34,026 nucleotides of DNA from Gemelliphila asaccharolytica (GTDB lineage Bacteria; Bacillota; Bacilli; Staphylococcales; Gemellaceae): assembly GCF_001553005.1 (NCBI RefSeq), contig NZ_KQ959904.1, positions 13,799-47,824 of the forward strand, read 5' to 3'. Under the pieces are notes generated by a model. The model was not told where the DNA came from, made no database searches, and saw only the letters and a program-made list of their open reading frames with translations. Each line of letters opens with the position of its first letter. The first letter of the stretch is position 1. Below are positions 1-8,032 of the stretch, one piece after another. The position numbers and the translations under genes were made by a program.

Positions 1-594
1 GCTGAAAAAGAAAAAGAAATAAAAGCAAATGCAAAACTATCAGAAAAAGAACAAAATAAGGCACTAGCAGAAGCTAAAGCAGAGGCAAACAAAGCAAAAG
101 AAAAAATAGATAAATTAGAAACGACTCAAGAAGTACAAACAGCAAAAGAGCAAGGAAAAGAAAAAATAAAAGCAATAAACCCAGTAGGAAAAGACAAAGC
201 AAAAGAAGAAATAGACAAAGCACTTGCTGAAAAAGAAAAAGAAATAAAAGAAAATAAAAATGCAGTAGCAGAAGAAAAACAACGAGCACTAGACATGGCA
301 AAAGAAGAGGCAAGAAAAGCAAAAGAAGAAATAGAACAAGCCTCATCAGATGAAGCAGTTGAAACAGCAAAAGAGCAAGGAAAAGAAAAAATAAATAAAG
401 TAACTGTAGAAACAAAAGTAAAAGCACAAGCCAAAGAAGAAATAGACAAAGCCTTAGCTGAAAAAGAAAAAGAAATAAAAGCAAGTGCAAAACTATCAGA
501 AAAAGAAAAACAAGGGGCATTAGCAGAAGCTAAAGCCGCAGCAAACAAAGCCAAAGAAGAAATAGATAAATTAGAAACGTCACAAGAAGTACAA
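1..594 (+). repeat. Three tandem DUF1542-type coding repeats (75-77 codons each)
   Basis: Repeat units begin with the codons for AEKEKEIK at bases 1, 226 and 457, giving periods of 225 and 231 nt. Units 1 and 3 are much closer to each other at the nucleotide level (shared 'NAKLSEKE/SAKLSEKE' and 'KLETTQEV/KLETSQEV' parts) than either is to unit 2. This suggests the array expanded by duplicating a two-unit block. The array continues upstream of the window. Confidence 0.85.
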
Positions 595-1029
595 TTAAAA
601 GTAAAAGAATTTATCTACACAACATTTATCCCAGTTCAAATAGAAAAAGGAAATTCTTTATCTGAAAAAGAAATAAAAGACAGCTTACATCTACCAAAAG
701 AAGTAGAAATAGTTAATATAGAAAACAAAGACACAAGCAAATTAGGAAAAACAACAGTAAAAGTTACACTTAAACTTGCAGACGGAAAACAAATAACTAT
801 AAATGTACCGGTAGAAGTAATTGAAAAATCACAAAATGGAGAAGAAAATAGAAATAAAGTAGAAGATAAAGAAACAGCAAATAAACAAATAAATAAAGGA
901 GAAAATCAAAAACAAGAAAAAGCACTACCAAAAACTTCACCTGCAAAAGAAGGTTCTAATAAATTCGCAGCTGCAGGAGTTTTACTAGCATTAGTATTAT
1001 TAAATAGACGCCGAAAAAAAGAAAAATAA
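1..1029 (+). CDS. C-terminal part of a cell-wall-anchored DUF1542-repeat surface protein (5' end outside window)
   Basis: The reading frame is open from base 1, so the gene starts upstream and only the last 342 codons are here. Residues 1 to about 200 are Lys/Glu/Ala-rich helical repeats of 75-77 residues. They resemble DUF1542 modules (Pfam family) found in long staphylococcal and streptococcal surface fibres. A beta-rich segment follows, about residues 201-275, ending in a 'DGKQITINVPVEVIE'-type strand pair reminiscent of Rib-like domains. Then come a Lys/Asn/Gln-rich wall-spanning linker and a C-terminal sorting signal: LPKTS, a short hydrophobic helix and an RRRKKEK tail. The sorting motif has Ser where sortase A substrates normally have Gly. 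The product is probably a surface adhesin or stalk linked to peptidoglycan; its ligand cannot be told. A terminator follows directly. The family assignment is confident, the function is not. Confidence 0.85.
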   Translation, partial: AEKEKEIKANAKLSEKEQNKALAEAKAEANKAKEKIDKLETTQEVQTAKEQGKEKIKAINPVGKDKAKEEIDKALAEKEKEIKENKNAVAEEKQRALDMAKEEARKAKEEIEQASSDEAVETAKEQGKEKINKVTVETKVKAQAKEEIDKALAEKEKEIKASAKLSEKEKQGALAEAKAAANKAKEEIDKLETSQEVQLKVKEFIYTTFIPVQIEKGNSLSEKEIKDSLHLPKEVEIVNIENKDTSKLGKTTVKVTLKLADGKQITINVPVEVIEKSQNGEENRNKVEDKETANKQINKGENQKQEKALPKTSPAKEGSNKFAAAGVLLALVLLNRRRKKEK

Positions 1030-1044
1030 AAAACTAAACTAATT

Positions 1045-1082
1045 AAAAAAAATGGATAACTTAAAAAGCTATCCATTTTTTA
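1045..1082 (+). terminator. Intrinsic terminator of the surface-protein gene
   Basis: An 8-bp stem AATGGATA/TATCCATT (1051-1058 with 1070-1077) sits on an A-run and ends in a T-run, 20 nt after the stop codon. The flanking A and T tracts extend the stem. Confidence 0.8.
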
Positions 1083-1189
1083 ATATTTCAATATAAAAAG
1101 AGTCAAAATTTATAAATTATTTATAGAAAATTTCCAAAAAAATTTGTTGAGAGTAAAAACAAAGAATTTAAAATTTAAGAAATAAAAAA

Positions 1190-1218
1190 CGGACAAAACA
1201 AAAAAGAAATGATATAAT
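1190..1218 (+). promoter_or_regulatory. Probable sigma-A promoter of the rbgA operon
   Basis: CGGACA (weak -35), a 17-nt spacer and TATAAT, with an extended -10 (TGATATAAT at 1210-1218). A leader of about 80 nt separates it from the rbgA start. It is the only clear promoter between the upstream terminator and 1308. Confidence 0.6.
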
Positions 1219-1307
1219 AATGTTAAATCCTTAATTATACTAAAAAAAACTATCTAAAAAATAAAATAAAAATCATTATATTAATAAACAAAAAGAAAGG
1301 GTAAAAA

Positions 1308-2164
1308 ATGGTAATACAATGGTTTCCTGGTCATATGAAAAAAGCAACCAGAGAAGTAAGAGAAAATTTAAAAAAAGTTGATATGGTTTTTGAAGTTGTA
1401 GACAGTAGATGCCCTAAATCATCACACAATAAATATCTAGAAGAAGTATTACAAAATAAAAAAAGAATTATAATATTTAATAAGATAGATTTAGCAAATA
1501 AAAAAGAAAGTGAAAAAATAAAAAAAGAATTTGAAAAAAAAGGGTACACTGTAGTTTTTTGTGATAGTAAAAATGCAAACAATTTAAATGGACTAATAAA
1601 AGAATCAAAAAATTTAATAAAAGAAAAAACAGAAAAACTAAAAGAAAAAGGTCTAAAAAAAAAAAAGTAAGAGCTATGGTAGTAGGAATGCCAAATGTAG
1701 GGAAATCTACCTTAATAAATAAAATAATGGGCAAAAAAATAGCTAATGCAAAAAACATACCAGGAGTTACAAAAAAACAGCAGTGGCTAAAATTAAACAA
1801 AGATATAGAATTACTAGATACACCGGGGATATTAGTACCAAAATTTGAAAATCAACAAATAGCAAAAAAACTATCCCTAATAGGACTTATAAAAGACGAT
1901 ATAACTCCACTTGATGAAGTTGCCTTATATTTATTAGACTTTATAAAAGAAAAAAGTCCCCAAAAAATAGAAGAATTATATAAAATAGAAATAAAAAACT
2001 TAACCAATATAGAAATAATGGAAGAAATAGCAAAAAAAAGATTTAAAAAAGTATCCGGTGATTATGACTACGATTCTGTGATAAACCTCTTAATTAAAGA
2101 TTTTAGAACTCAAAAATTTGGAAAAATAACACTAGATAAATGTGATGAAAAATATGAAAATTAA
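1308..2164 (+). CDS. rbgA: Ribosome biogenesis GTPase RbgA (YlqF), interrupted by a -1 frameshift at a 12-A run
   Basis: RbgA is a circularly permuted GTPase that helps late assembly of the 50S subunit. The first frame (1308-1670, 120 aa) has the N-terminal 'QWFPGHM' signature and the G4 motif NKID (residues 58-61). It stops at TAA 1668-1670. The rest is in the -1 frame: 'MVVGMPNVGKST' (G1 P-loop), the PGVT region (G2), 'DTPG' (G3) and the C-terminal helical domain to 2164. Joined by a -1 shift, the protein is 285 aa, close to the usual 282 or so, and the join reads 'KKKKVRAMVVGMPNVGKS', as expected for the family. The 12-A run carries the heptamer A AAA AAG directly before the stop, so slippage could restore the product. 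A sequencing error or a real mutation are the alternatives. RBS AAAGGG lies upstream. First gene of the operon; its end overlaps rnhB. Confidence 0.85.
1655..1667 (+). other. Slippery A-run (A12 then G) at the rbgA frameshift
   Basis: Twelve A residues (1655-1666) and a G precede the in-frame stop TAA (1668-1670). In the zero frame the last codons read AAA AAG TAA, preceded by A. This is the A AAA AAG heptamer known to cause -1 ribosomal frameshifting in dnaX. A -1 slip at exactly this point enters the frame that encodes the G1 and G3 motifs. Transcriptional slippage that adds one A would do the same. Confidence 0.6.
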
Positions 2165-2915
2165 AGAAATAAAAGAACTTTTAAAAAAAGAAGTACCCCA
2201 AGAGATATTAAATGAACTATCAAAAGATAAAAGAAAAGGAGTAGAAAAAGAACTAGAAAAATATTATAAAAAACAAAAGCAAAAAGAATTATTTAAAAAA
2301 GAATACCAAAAAAGAACTATTTATGAAAAAAAACTTTATGACAAGGGATATAAATATATTTGTGGAATAGACGAAGTAGGTAGAGGACCTTTAGCAGGAC
2401 CATTAGTGGTAGCCTGCGTAATCTTAAAAAAAGACAGTTTCTTTGAAGGACTTTGCGACTCAAAAAAAATTCCCAGAAAAAAAAGAGAAGAGCTAGCAGA
2501 AAAGATAAAAAAAGAAGCTTTAGATTATGCTATATTAGAACTTGATAATTTTGAAATAGAAAAATATAATATATATGGTGCAACAAAGGTCGCTATGAAA
2601 GAATGTATAAAAAAATTGAAAATAAAACCAGACTTTTTATTAATAGACGCCATGAAAATAGAAAATGAAATAAAAAGTTTAAGTATAATAAAGGGCGATG
2701 ATAAAAGTGTATCTATAGCAGCTGCAAGTGTCATAGCAAAAGTATATCGTGATCAAAAAATGACAGATTTAGCAAAAATATATCCATATTATGACTTTGA
2801 AAACAATATGGGATATGGCACAAAAAAACACTTAGATGGATTAAAAAAATATGGTTTTTGTAAAATACACAGAAGAGATTTCGAACCAATAAAAACAATG
2901 ATAAAGGAGGTTTAG
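2145..2915 (+). CDS. rnhB: Ribonuclease HII
   Basis: Cleaves the RNA strand of RNA-DNA hybrids and removes single ribonucleotides from DNA; cytoplasmic. The catalytic signature 'GIDEVGRGPLAGP' holds the first Asp/Glu pair (about residues 76-77 from this start). Further metal-binding acidic residues are seen in 'LLIDAM' and after 'SIAAASVIAKVYRD'. The C-terminal 'GYGTKKHLDGLKKYG..KIHRR' block is typical. About 256 aa, the usual length for Bacillota RnhB, which carries an extra N-terminal helical region (residues 1-65). ATG 2145 is preferred; GTG 2142 and ATG 2154 are possible. No good Shine-Dalgarno is visible and the gene overlaps the end of rbgA by 20 nt, so it is probably translated by coupling. 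The rbgA-rnhB order is common in Bacillota. Confidence 0.93.
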   Translation: MKNMKIKEIKELLKKEVPQEILNELSKDKRKGVEKELEKYYKKQKQKELFKKEYQKRTIYEKKLYDKGYKYICGIDEVGRGPLAGPLVVACVILKKDSFFEGLCDSKKIPRKKREELAEKIKKEALDYAILELDNFEIEKYNIYGATKVAMKECIKKLKIKPDFLLIDAMKIENEIKSLSIIKGDDKSVSIAAASVIAKVYRDQKMTDLAKIYPYYDFENNMGYGTKKHLDGLKKYGFCKIHRRDFEPIKTMIKEV

Positions 2916-4637
2916 ATGAATAACACTAAACAAATAACAAAACAAATAACAAAAAAAACAAAAAAAATAAGAACAACAAAAAATGAGAAAATAAGAATAA
3001 CACCTCTTGGAGGAGTAGAGGAAGTAGCAAAAAACATGTATCTTGTAGAAATAAACGATGAAATGTTTTTACTAGATGCAGGACTAATGTTTCCAGAAGT
3101 GGAAATGATAGGGATAGACGCCGTAATACCAGATATAACATATGTTTTAAAAAATAAAGAAAAACTAAAAGGAATTTTCATTTCAAATGGTCACGTCAGT
3201 TCTATAGGAGCATTACCATATATAGCAGGAGAAATAAATTGTCCAATATTTGGGTCAAAATTAGCATTGGAACTTTTAAAAAATAACCTAAAAAGTTTAG
3301 GAATAAAAAGAAGATTGAAATTTAGATATGTAAACGAAAAAAGTTCATATAAATTTGGTAACACAGACGTAACATTTTTCAAAACAACATATTCAATGCC
3401 AGATTCATTAGGAATCGTATTATCCACTAAAAAAGGAAATATAGTATATACTGGAGAATTTAAATTTGACCAATCTGTAAGCAAAGAATACAAAGCAGAT
3501 ATGTACGAAATAGCAAAATTAGGTCAAAACAAAATTTTAGCATTAATAAGTGACTCTACAAATGCAAGTATAAGTGGCTACAACACTCCAGAAGTAGAAG
3601 CAGCAAGACAAATAGAAGAAGCATTTTATGATGCAAACAAAAGACTAATAGTAACGTGCTATGCATCTAACTTCTTAACAATGGGTCATATTTTAAGAGC
3701 CAGCATAAAACAAAACAGAAAAATATTCTTACTAGGAGAAGCAATAAACAACGCCGTAAGAGCAGCAAGAAAATTAGGATATATAAAAATAGAGGACGAC
3801 AAATTTATAAAAAAAGAAAACTTAAAAAATTATCCTAAAAACGAAATTCTTATTCTTTCATCAGGAGAACAAGGAGAACCAATAGAAGCAATAAAAAACA
3901 TAGCAGAAAGAAGAATAAAAGATATAACTATAGAAAAAGACGATACAGTAATGATAGCAGCAACACCATCACCAAATATGGAAGTTATGCTTTATAATAC
4001 ATTAAATCTTTTATCAAAACTAGGAGCCAACGTAGTAGCGTCATCAAAAAAACTTCACGCCTCAAGTCACGCAACCAAAGAAGAAGTAAAAATGATGATA
4101 AACTTAATAAAACCAACTTATTTAATACCGGTTCAAGGAGAATATAGAAATCTAAAAAAACATAAAGACGCCGCTATTGAAACAGGAATGAAAGAAGAAA
4201 ATATATTCTTATTAGAAAAAGGAACTACATTAGACTTAACGGCAAAAAAAGCAAAAGTTTTCAAAAAAAATATAACGGTAGGAAACATATTAATAGACGG
4301 AAAAAGTGTAGGAGATGTAGAAGACGGAGTATTAAAAGAAAGAAAAATCCTAGCAAATGACGGAATATTTGTAGCATCATATGCAATAAGTAGAAAAACA
4401 AAAAAACTAATAGGAAGACCATGTATACAAACAAAAGGATTTGTATATGTGAAAAAAAGTAAAGAATTAATAAAAGAAGCAGAACAACAAGTAGCACAAT
4501 ATATAGAAAAAAATCCTATAAGAACAATAAGAGATTGTAAACAAATAAAAATAGAAATAAGAAAAATGCTATCAAGTTTACTATATGATAATACAAAAAG
4601 AAGACCTATAATAGTAGTCAACTTTTCATTAATATAA
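2916..4637 (+). CDS. rnjB: RNase J2-like metallo-beta-lactamase ribonuclease (degenerate active site)
   Basis: RNase J proteins are metallo-beta-lactamase/beta-CASP ribonucleases of mRNA decay and RNA maturation. The fold is complete (573 aa): beta-lactamase core, beta-CASP insert and a C-terminal domain. A basic Lys/Thr-rich extension (residues 1-24) precedes the conserved 'ITPLGGVEEVAKN'. The metal motif that reads HGHEDH in active RNase J1 is here N-G-H-V-S-S (residues 91-96), so three of its four metal ligands are replaced. 'TGEFKFDQS' (179-187) has Glu where J1 has Asp. Both changes are typical of J2, the weakly active or inactive partner of J1, so this is probably the J2 subunit; no J1 gene is in the window. 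Its RBS AAAGGAGG lies inside the 3' end of rnhB, whose stop codon abuts this ATG. Confidence 0.88.
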   Translation: MNNTKQITKQITKKTKKIRTTKNEKIRITPLGGVEEVAKNMYLVEINDEMFLLDAGLMFPEVEMIGIDAVIPDITYVLKNKEKLKGIFISNGHVSSIGALPYIAGEINCPIFGSKLALELLKNNLKSLGIKRRLKFRYVNEKSSYKFGNTDVTFFKTTYSMPDSLGIVLSTKKGNIVYTGEFKFDQSVSKEYKADMYEIAKLGQNKILALISDSTNASISGYNTPEVEAARQIEEAFYDANKRLIVTCYASNFLTMGHILRASIKQNRKIFLLGEAINNAVRAARKLGYIKIEDDKFIKKENLKNYPKNEILILSSGEQGEPIEAIKNIAERRIKDITIEKDDTVMIAATPSPNMEVMLYNTLNLLSKLGANVVASSKKLHASSHATKEEVKMMINLIKPTYLIPVQGEYRNLKKHKDAAIETGMKEENIFLLEKGTTLDLTAKKAKVFKKNITVGNILIDGKSVGDVEDGVLKERKILANDGIFVASYAISRKTKKLIGRPCIQTKGFVYVKKSKELIKEAEQQVAQYIEKNPIRTIRDCKQIKIEIRKMLSSLLYDNTKRRPIIVVNFSLI

Positions 4638-4662
4638 AACTATGTTTAAAAGGGAGGATTAA

Positions 4663-5859
4663 ATGATAATAGCACACATTGACATGAACTGTTTTTATGC
4701 TAGTGTAGAAGAAAAATATAATCCATCCCTAAAAGGAAAACCTCTAGCAGTAGCAGGAGAAGAAATAAAAAGACATGGAATAATAGTAACATCAAACTAT
4801 GAAGCAAGAAAAAAAGGAATAAAAACAACAATGAGAGTAGGAGAAGCAAAAAAACTTTGTCCTACTCTCAAAATAGTATCACCAAACTTTGCAAGATACC
4901 AAAAAGAATCAAAAAAAGTTTTCTCTCTAATAAAAACCTATCTAAAAAAAATAGAAATAGTATCAATAGACGAAGCCTATATAGACTTAACAGAAGAAGA
5001 AAATCCCATAAAAAAAATATATTATATTCAAAAAAAAATATATGAGGACTTAAAACTTCCCTCAAGCGTAGGAGTATCATACAATAAATTTTTTGCCAAA
5101 ATGGCATCAAATATGAAAAAACCAAAGGGATTTACAATAATAAACAAAAAAAATTACCAAAAACTCCTTTATGAAATGGAAGTAGGGAAAATGCACGGTT
5201 GCGGGAAAAGTGGAGCCAAAAAATTAAACGAACAAGGTATTTATAAAATAAAAGATTTAGCAGAAGCAAACGAGGTAATTTTATATAGTATCCTAGGAAT
5301 TCAAGGGCTTAGACTAAAGAAAAAAGCAAGAGGAGAAGACAGAAGAAAAGTAGAGATAAAAGTAGAAAGAAAATCAATAGGAAACTCTAAAACATTTTCT
5401 AAAGACTTAATAGAGGACAGAGAAATACTATTTGAACTTAACCAGATAGCAAAAAAAGTATCACAAAGAGCAAAAAATGCTGGCAAAGTAGGAAATAATA
5501 TATCAATAACAATAAAATTTAATGATTTTAAAACAATAACCCGTTCAAAAAAAATAAATAGCTACATAAACGAAGAAAAAACCTTAGCAGAAGAAGCAAT
5601 TGGCTTATTTTTAGATAACTATTCATTTGATAAAGGGATAAGGTTGATAGGAGTATCATTAAATAACATAATAAGCAGTGAAAATATAAAAGAACAACTA
5701 GATATTTTTACGGACTATGAAAATAGAAAAGATTTCAAATTAAAAAAAGCAATATTACAATTAAATAAAAAATATGGAAAAGAAGTAGTAAAAGAAATAA
5801 GAAAAGGAAAAAAAGAAAATATAATAACAACAAGTTTTAGCAAGGATTTTTTAGACTAA
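4663..5859 (+). CDS. dinB: DNA polymerase IV (Y-family translesion polymerase)
   Basis: Error-prone Y-family polymerase for bypass of damaged template bases. Catalytic acids are visible: Asp7 in 'AHIDMNCFYASVE' and Asp103-Glu104 in 'SIDEAYIDL'. The palm/fingers block 'GIIVTSNYEARKKGIKTTM' follows the first motif. A helix-hairpin-helix thumb lies near 'MHGCGKSGAKKLNEQGI', and the C-terminal little-finger domain begins at about residue 235. 398 aa is within the family range. RBS GGGAGGA stands 7-10 nt before the ATG. It is the fourth gene of the operon and its TAA overlaps the next ATG by one base (TAATG). No LexA-type box is seen nearby. Confidence 0.92.
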   Translation: MIIAHIDMNCFYASVEEKYNPSLKGKPLAVAGEEIKRHGIIVTSNYEARKKGIKTTMRVGEAKKLCPTLKIVSPNFARYQKESKKVFSLIKTYLKKIEIVSIDEAYIDLTEEENPIKKIYYIQKKIYEDLKLPSSVGVSYNKFFAKMASNMKKPKGFTIINKKNYQKLLYEMEVGKMHGCGKSGAKKLNEQGIYKIKDLAEANEVILYSILGIQGLRLKKKARGEDRRKVEIKVERKSIGNSKTFSKDLIEDREILFELNQIAKKVSQRAKNAGKVGNNISITIKFNDFKTITRSKKINSYINEEKTLAEEAIGLFLDNYSFDKGIRLIGVSLNNIISSENIKEQLDIFTDYENRKDFKLKKAILQLNKKYGKEVVKEIRKGKKENIITTSFSKDFLD

Positions 5860-6548
5860 TGGAATTAAAAATAACAAAAAGATTAAAAGAAGTAGCAAAT
5901 CAAGTAAGACACAAAAGATTAGCCGACATAGGAACAGATCACGCATACTTACCAATATACTTAGCAAAAGCAAAAAAAATAGAATATGCTGTAGCAGGAG
6001 ATGTAGTAGAAGGCCCACATAAAATTTCACTAGAAAATGTAAAAGAAAACAATCTAGAAAATGTCATAAAATGCAGAAAAAAAGACGGCTTAGAAGCAAT
6101 AGAAAAACAAGATAAAATAGAAGTTATTACAATATGTGGAATGGGCGGAAAACTAATAAGCGACATTTTAGAAAAAGGAAAAGAAAAATTAAAAAAAGTA
6201 GAATGTTTAATACTTCAGCCCAATGTAGCAGAATACTTAGTAAGAGAAAAAGTAGAAGAATTAGGATATAAAATAATAGAAGAAAAAATAATAGAAGAAA
6301 GCTCTCATATTTATGAAATTATAGTTTGCATAAAGGGGGAAATGAAATTAAATGCAAAACAAAAAAAATATGGAGTATACTTGCCACAAAGAAAAGAAAA
6401 AGTCTTTATAAAAAAATATCAAAAAGAAATAAAAAAACTAGATTATATTTTAAAAGAATTAGAAAAAAGTGAAAAAACAAATAAAGAAAAAATATTGTCT
6501 TTACAAAAAGAAAAAAATATGATAAAAGAAGTTATCAGTAAAAAATAA
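5859..6548 (+). CDS. trmK: tRNA (adenine(22)-N1)-methyltransferase TrmK
   Basis: SAM-dependent methyltransferase that makes m1A22 in bacterial tRNAs. The SAM-binding motif 'LADIGTDHAYLPIYLA' (residues 21-35), the acidic 'AGDVVEGPHKIS' and the family motif 'ITICGMGGKLISDIL' are all present, followed by 'LILQPN'. The C-terminal quarter is a Lys/Glu-rich coiled coil, as in B. subtilis YqfN. The length (229 aa) is normal. The start overlaps the dinB stop by one base, so translation is probably coupled. In many Bacillota a Nif3-like gene follows trmK; here an exporter pair does. Confidence 0.9.
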   Translation: MELKITKRLKEVANQVRHKRLADIGTDHAYLPIYLAKAKKIEYAVAGDVVEGPHKISLENVKENNLENVIKCRKKDGLEAIEKQDKIEVITICGMGGKLISDILEKGKEKLKKVECLILQPNVAEYLVREKVEELGYKIIEEKIIEESSHIYEIIVCIKGEMKLNAKQKKYGVYLPQRKEKVFIKKYQKEIKKLDYILKELEKSEKTNKEKILSLQKEKNMIKEVISKK

Positions 6549-6573
6549 AAAAACAAAAAAGGAGGTAAGTATT

Positions 6574-7341
6574 ATGCAATTAACTTGTAAAAAAGATGCA
6601 AGAGATTTAATGAATTTTACAGTAAAATTTGGAAGAATTATGCTTTTTTACGGAGCAGAAATTTATAGAGTAGAAGACACAATTTATAGGATACTTAGCT
6701 CTTTTGAAAAAAATCAAACTGTCAATGTCTTAGTTTCATATAATTTTATCTTAGTTTCATTAATATATGAAGGAAGTAATATGACAACTATGAGAAGAGT
6801 TAATATAGGAGATAAAAATTTAGAAAAAATATCCTTATTAAACAACTTATCTAGAAGGATAGTAGCAGGAGAAGTAGAAGACCTTGATTGTGCTTTTTTC
6901 ACCTTAAAAGCAATAAGAAACACAAAACCTTATAAAGATATAACAGTAGTACTAGCTTTGGTAATATCAGCTCCTTTTTTCGCAGTAATGTTTGGAGGAA
7001 CATTTGAAGATTATATTTATTCTTTTATAATAATGGCATTAGAAGCATATTTTTTAATATATGCAACAAAGTACAAACTAATGTTTTACCTTAGCAATTT
7101 TTTAGGAGCTTTAATAGCCACAGTAGGAACAAACTGGCTAGCAAACTATTTTCCTATACAAAATCCACAAAGTATAATAATAGTAGGGCTTATGCCTTTA
7201 GTACCGGGAGTGCAAATAACAAACTCAGTTAGGGATTTTATGGCAGGAGATTATATGTCAGGTTTAGTAGGAACAATGGCAGCATCATTCATATCAATAG
7301 CGATTGCTCTTGGAGTAGTATTAGGATTAAGACTAAGCTAG
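6574..7341 (+). CDS. yjjP: Threonine/serine exporter family protein, large subunit (YjjP-like)
   Basis: Membrane protein of the ThrE/DUF1212 family. The cytoplasmic N-terminal half carries 'RIMLFYGAEIYRVEDTI' and the conserved '..RIVAGEVEDLDCAF' region. The second half (about residues 115-255) is a chain of hydrophobic helices with 'VGLMPLVPGVQITNSVRD', the family motif in the membrane domain. 255 aa matches split-type YjjP, with the partner next door. Characterised relatives export amino acids or, for E. coli YjjPB, are proposed to export succinate; the substrate here is unknown. Strong RBS AAAGGAGGT. Co-directional with trmK after 25 nt. Confidence 0.85.
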   Translation: MQLTCKKDARDLMNFTVKFGRIMLFYGAEIYRVEDTIYRILSSFEKNQTVNVLVSYNFILVSLIYEGSNMTTMRRVNIGDKNLEKISLLNNLSRRIVAGEVEDLDCAFFTLKAIRNTKPYKDITVVLALVISAPFFAVMFGGTFEDYIYSFIIMALEAYFLIYATKYKLMFYLSNFLGALIATVGTNWLANYFPIQNPQSIIIVGLMPLVPGVQITNSVRDFMAGDYMSGLVGTMAASFISIAIALGVVLGLRLS

Positions 7342-7352
7342 GGGGAGAGAGA

Positions 7353-7826
7353 ATGACAATAGAGTTTAGATATGATATAGTTTATTTATTAATCCAATTC
7401 TCACTAGGATTTATAATAACATTTGCTTTTGCAATATTTTTTAATGCACCAAAAAGATCATTAATAGAATGTTCACTAATAGGAAGTGTAGCTTGGATAG
7501 TATATATATGGGGACTGCATTTAACAGGGGATGTAGTGCTCGGGACTTTAATAGCAGCCATACTTGTAGGACTTTTGGCAGGCTACTCATCAAAAAGGTT
7601 AAAAATGCCAGCAACAGTATTTATTTATACAGGAATTATTCCACTAATTCCCGGATATGGACTTTATTACACAATGCACCATTTAGTAACAAAACATTAT
7701 GAACTCGGAGCAAGAACAGGAGTAGACACTCTACTTCAGGCAGGAGCTATAGCAGTGGGAATATTAGTAGCTTCAGTATTTTCAGATTCAATAAAAAGGG
7801 TAAAAATAAGAAGAAGAAAAAGATAA
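7353..7826 (+). CDS. yjjB: Threonine/serine exporter family protein, small subunit (YjjB-like, DUF3815)
   Basis: Small integral membrane protein (157 aa, the same length as E. coli YjjB) with four or five hydrophobic helices. The motif 'PATVFIYTGIIPLIPGYGLYYTM' echoes the 'LVPG' motif of the partner, as expected for the second half of a split ThrE transporter. It ends in a basic 'KRVKIRRRKR' tail. RBS GGGGGAGAG lies 4-5 nt before the ATG and only 11 nt separate it from yjjP. It is the last gene of the operon, with a terminator right after it. Confidence 0.83.
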   Translation: MTIEFRYDIVYLLIQFSLGFIITFAFAIFFNAPKRSLIECSLIGSVAWIVYIWGLHLTGDVVLGTLIAAILVGLLAGYSSKRLKMPATVFIYTGIIPLIPGYGLYYTMHHLVTKHYELGARTGVDTLLQAGAIAVGILVASVFSDSIKRVKIRRRKR

Positions 7827-7831
7827 AAATA

Positions 7832-7888
7832 AAAAAACAGTTTTGATTCTAAAAAAATTAAAGAATGAAAAAACTGTTTTTTTTTTTA
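7832..7888 (+). terminator. Intrinsic terminator of the rbgA-yjjB operon
   Basis: AAAAAACAGTTTTGATTCT pairs imperfectly with AGAATGAAAAAACTGTTTTTT around an A-rich loop, followed by a long T-run. It starts 5 nt after the yjjB stop. Confidence 0.85.
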
Positions 7889-7946
7889 ATTTTAACAAAA
7901 CAAATATTACAATTATTAAATAAATATTTCATTTATATTACAAATA

Positions 7947-7975
7947 TTGTTAGCAAATAATAGTTGGAGTATAAT
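7947..7975 (+). promoter_or_regulatory. Sigma-A promoter of the CAP-domain protein gene
   Basis: TTGTTA, a 17-nt spacer and TATAAT, about 55 nt before the start codon, with RBS AAGGAG in between (8020-8025). Confidence 0.75.
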
Positions 7976-8032
7976 ATAAATGCGTTGAAATAAACGATGA
8001 TATAAAAATAGAAATCATAAGGAGTGTAGGAA

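Noticed and set aside
74..554. Long minus-strand open frames (74-520 and 126-554)
   Set aside because: They mirror the purine-rich repeat gene on the plus strand; products are Leu/Phe- or Ser/Phe-rich low-complexity chains without RBS.
4133..4621. Minus-strand 162-codon ORF inside the RNase J2 gene
   Set aside because: Antisense shadow of an A-rich gene; hydrophobic low-complexity product and no start signals.
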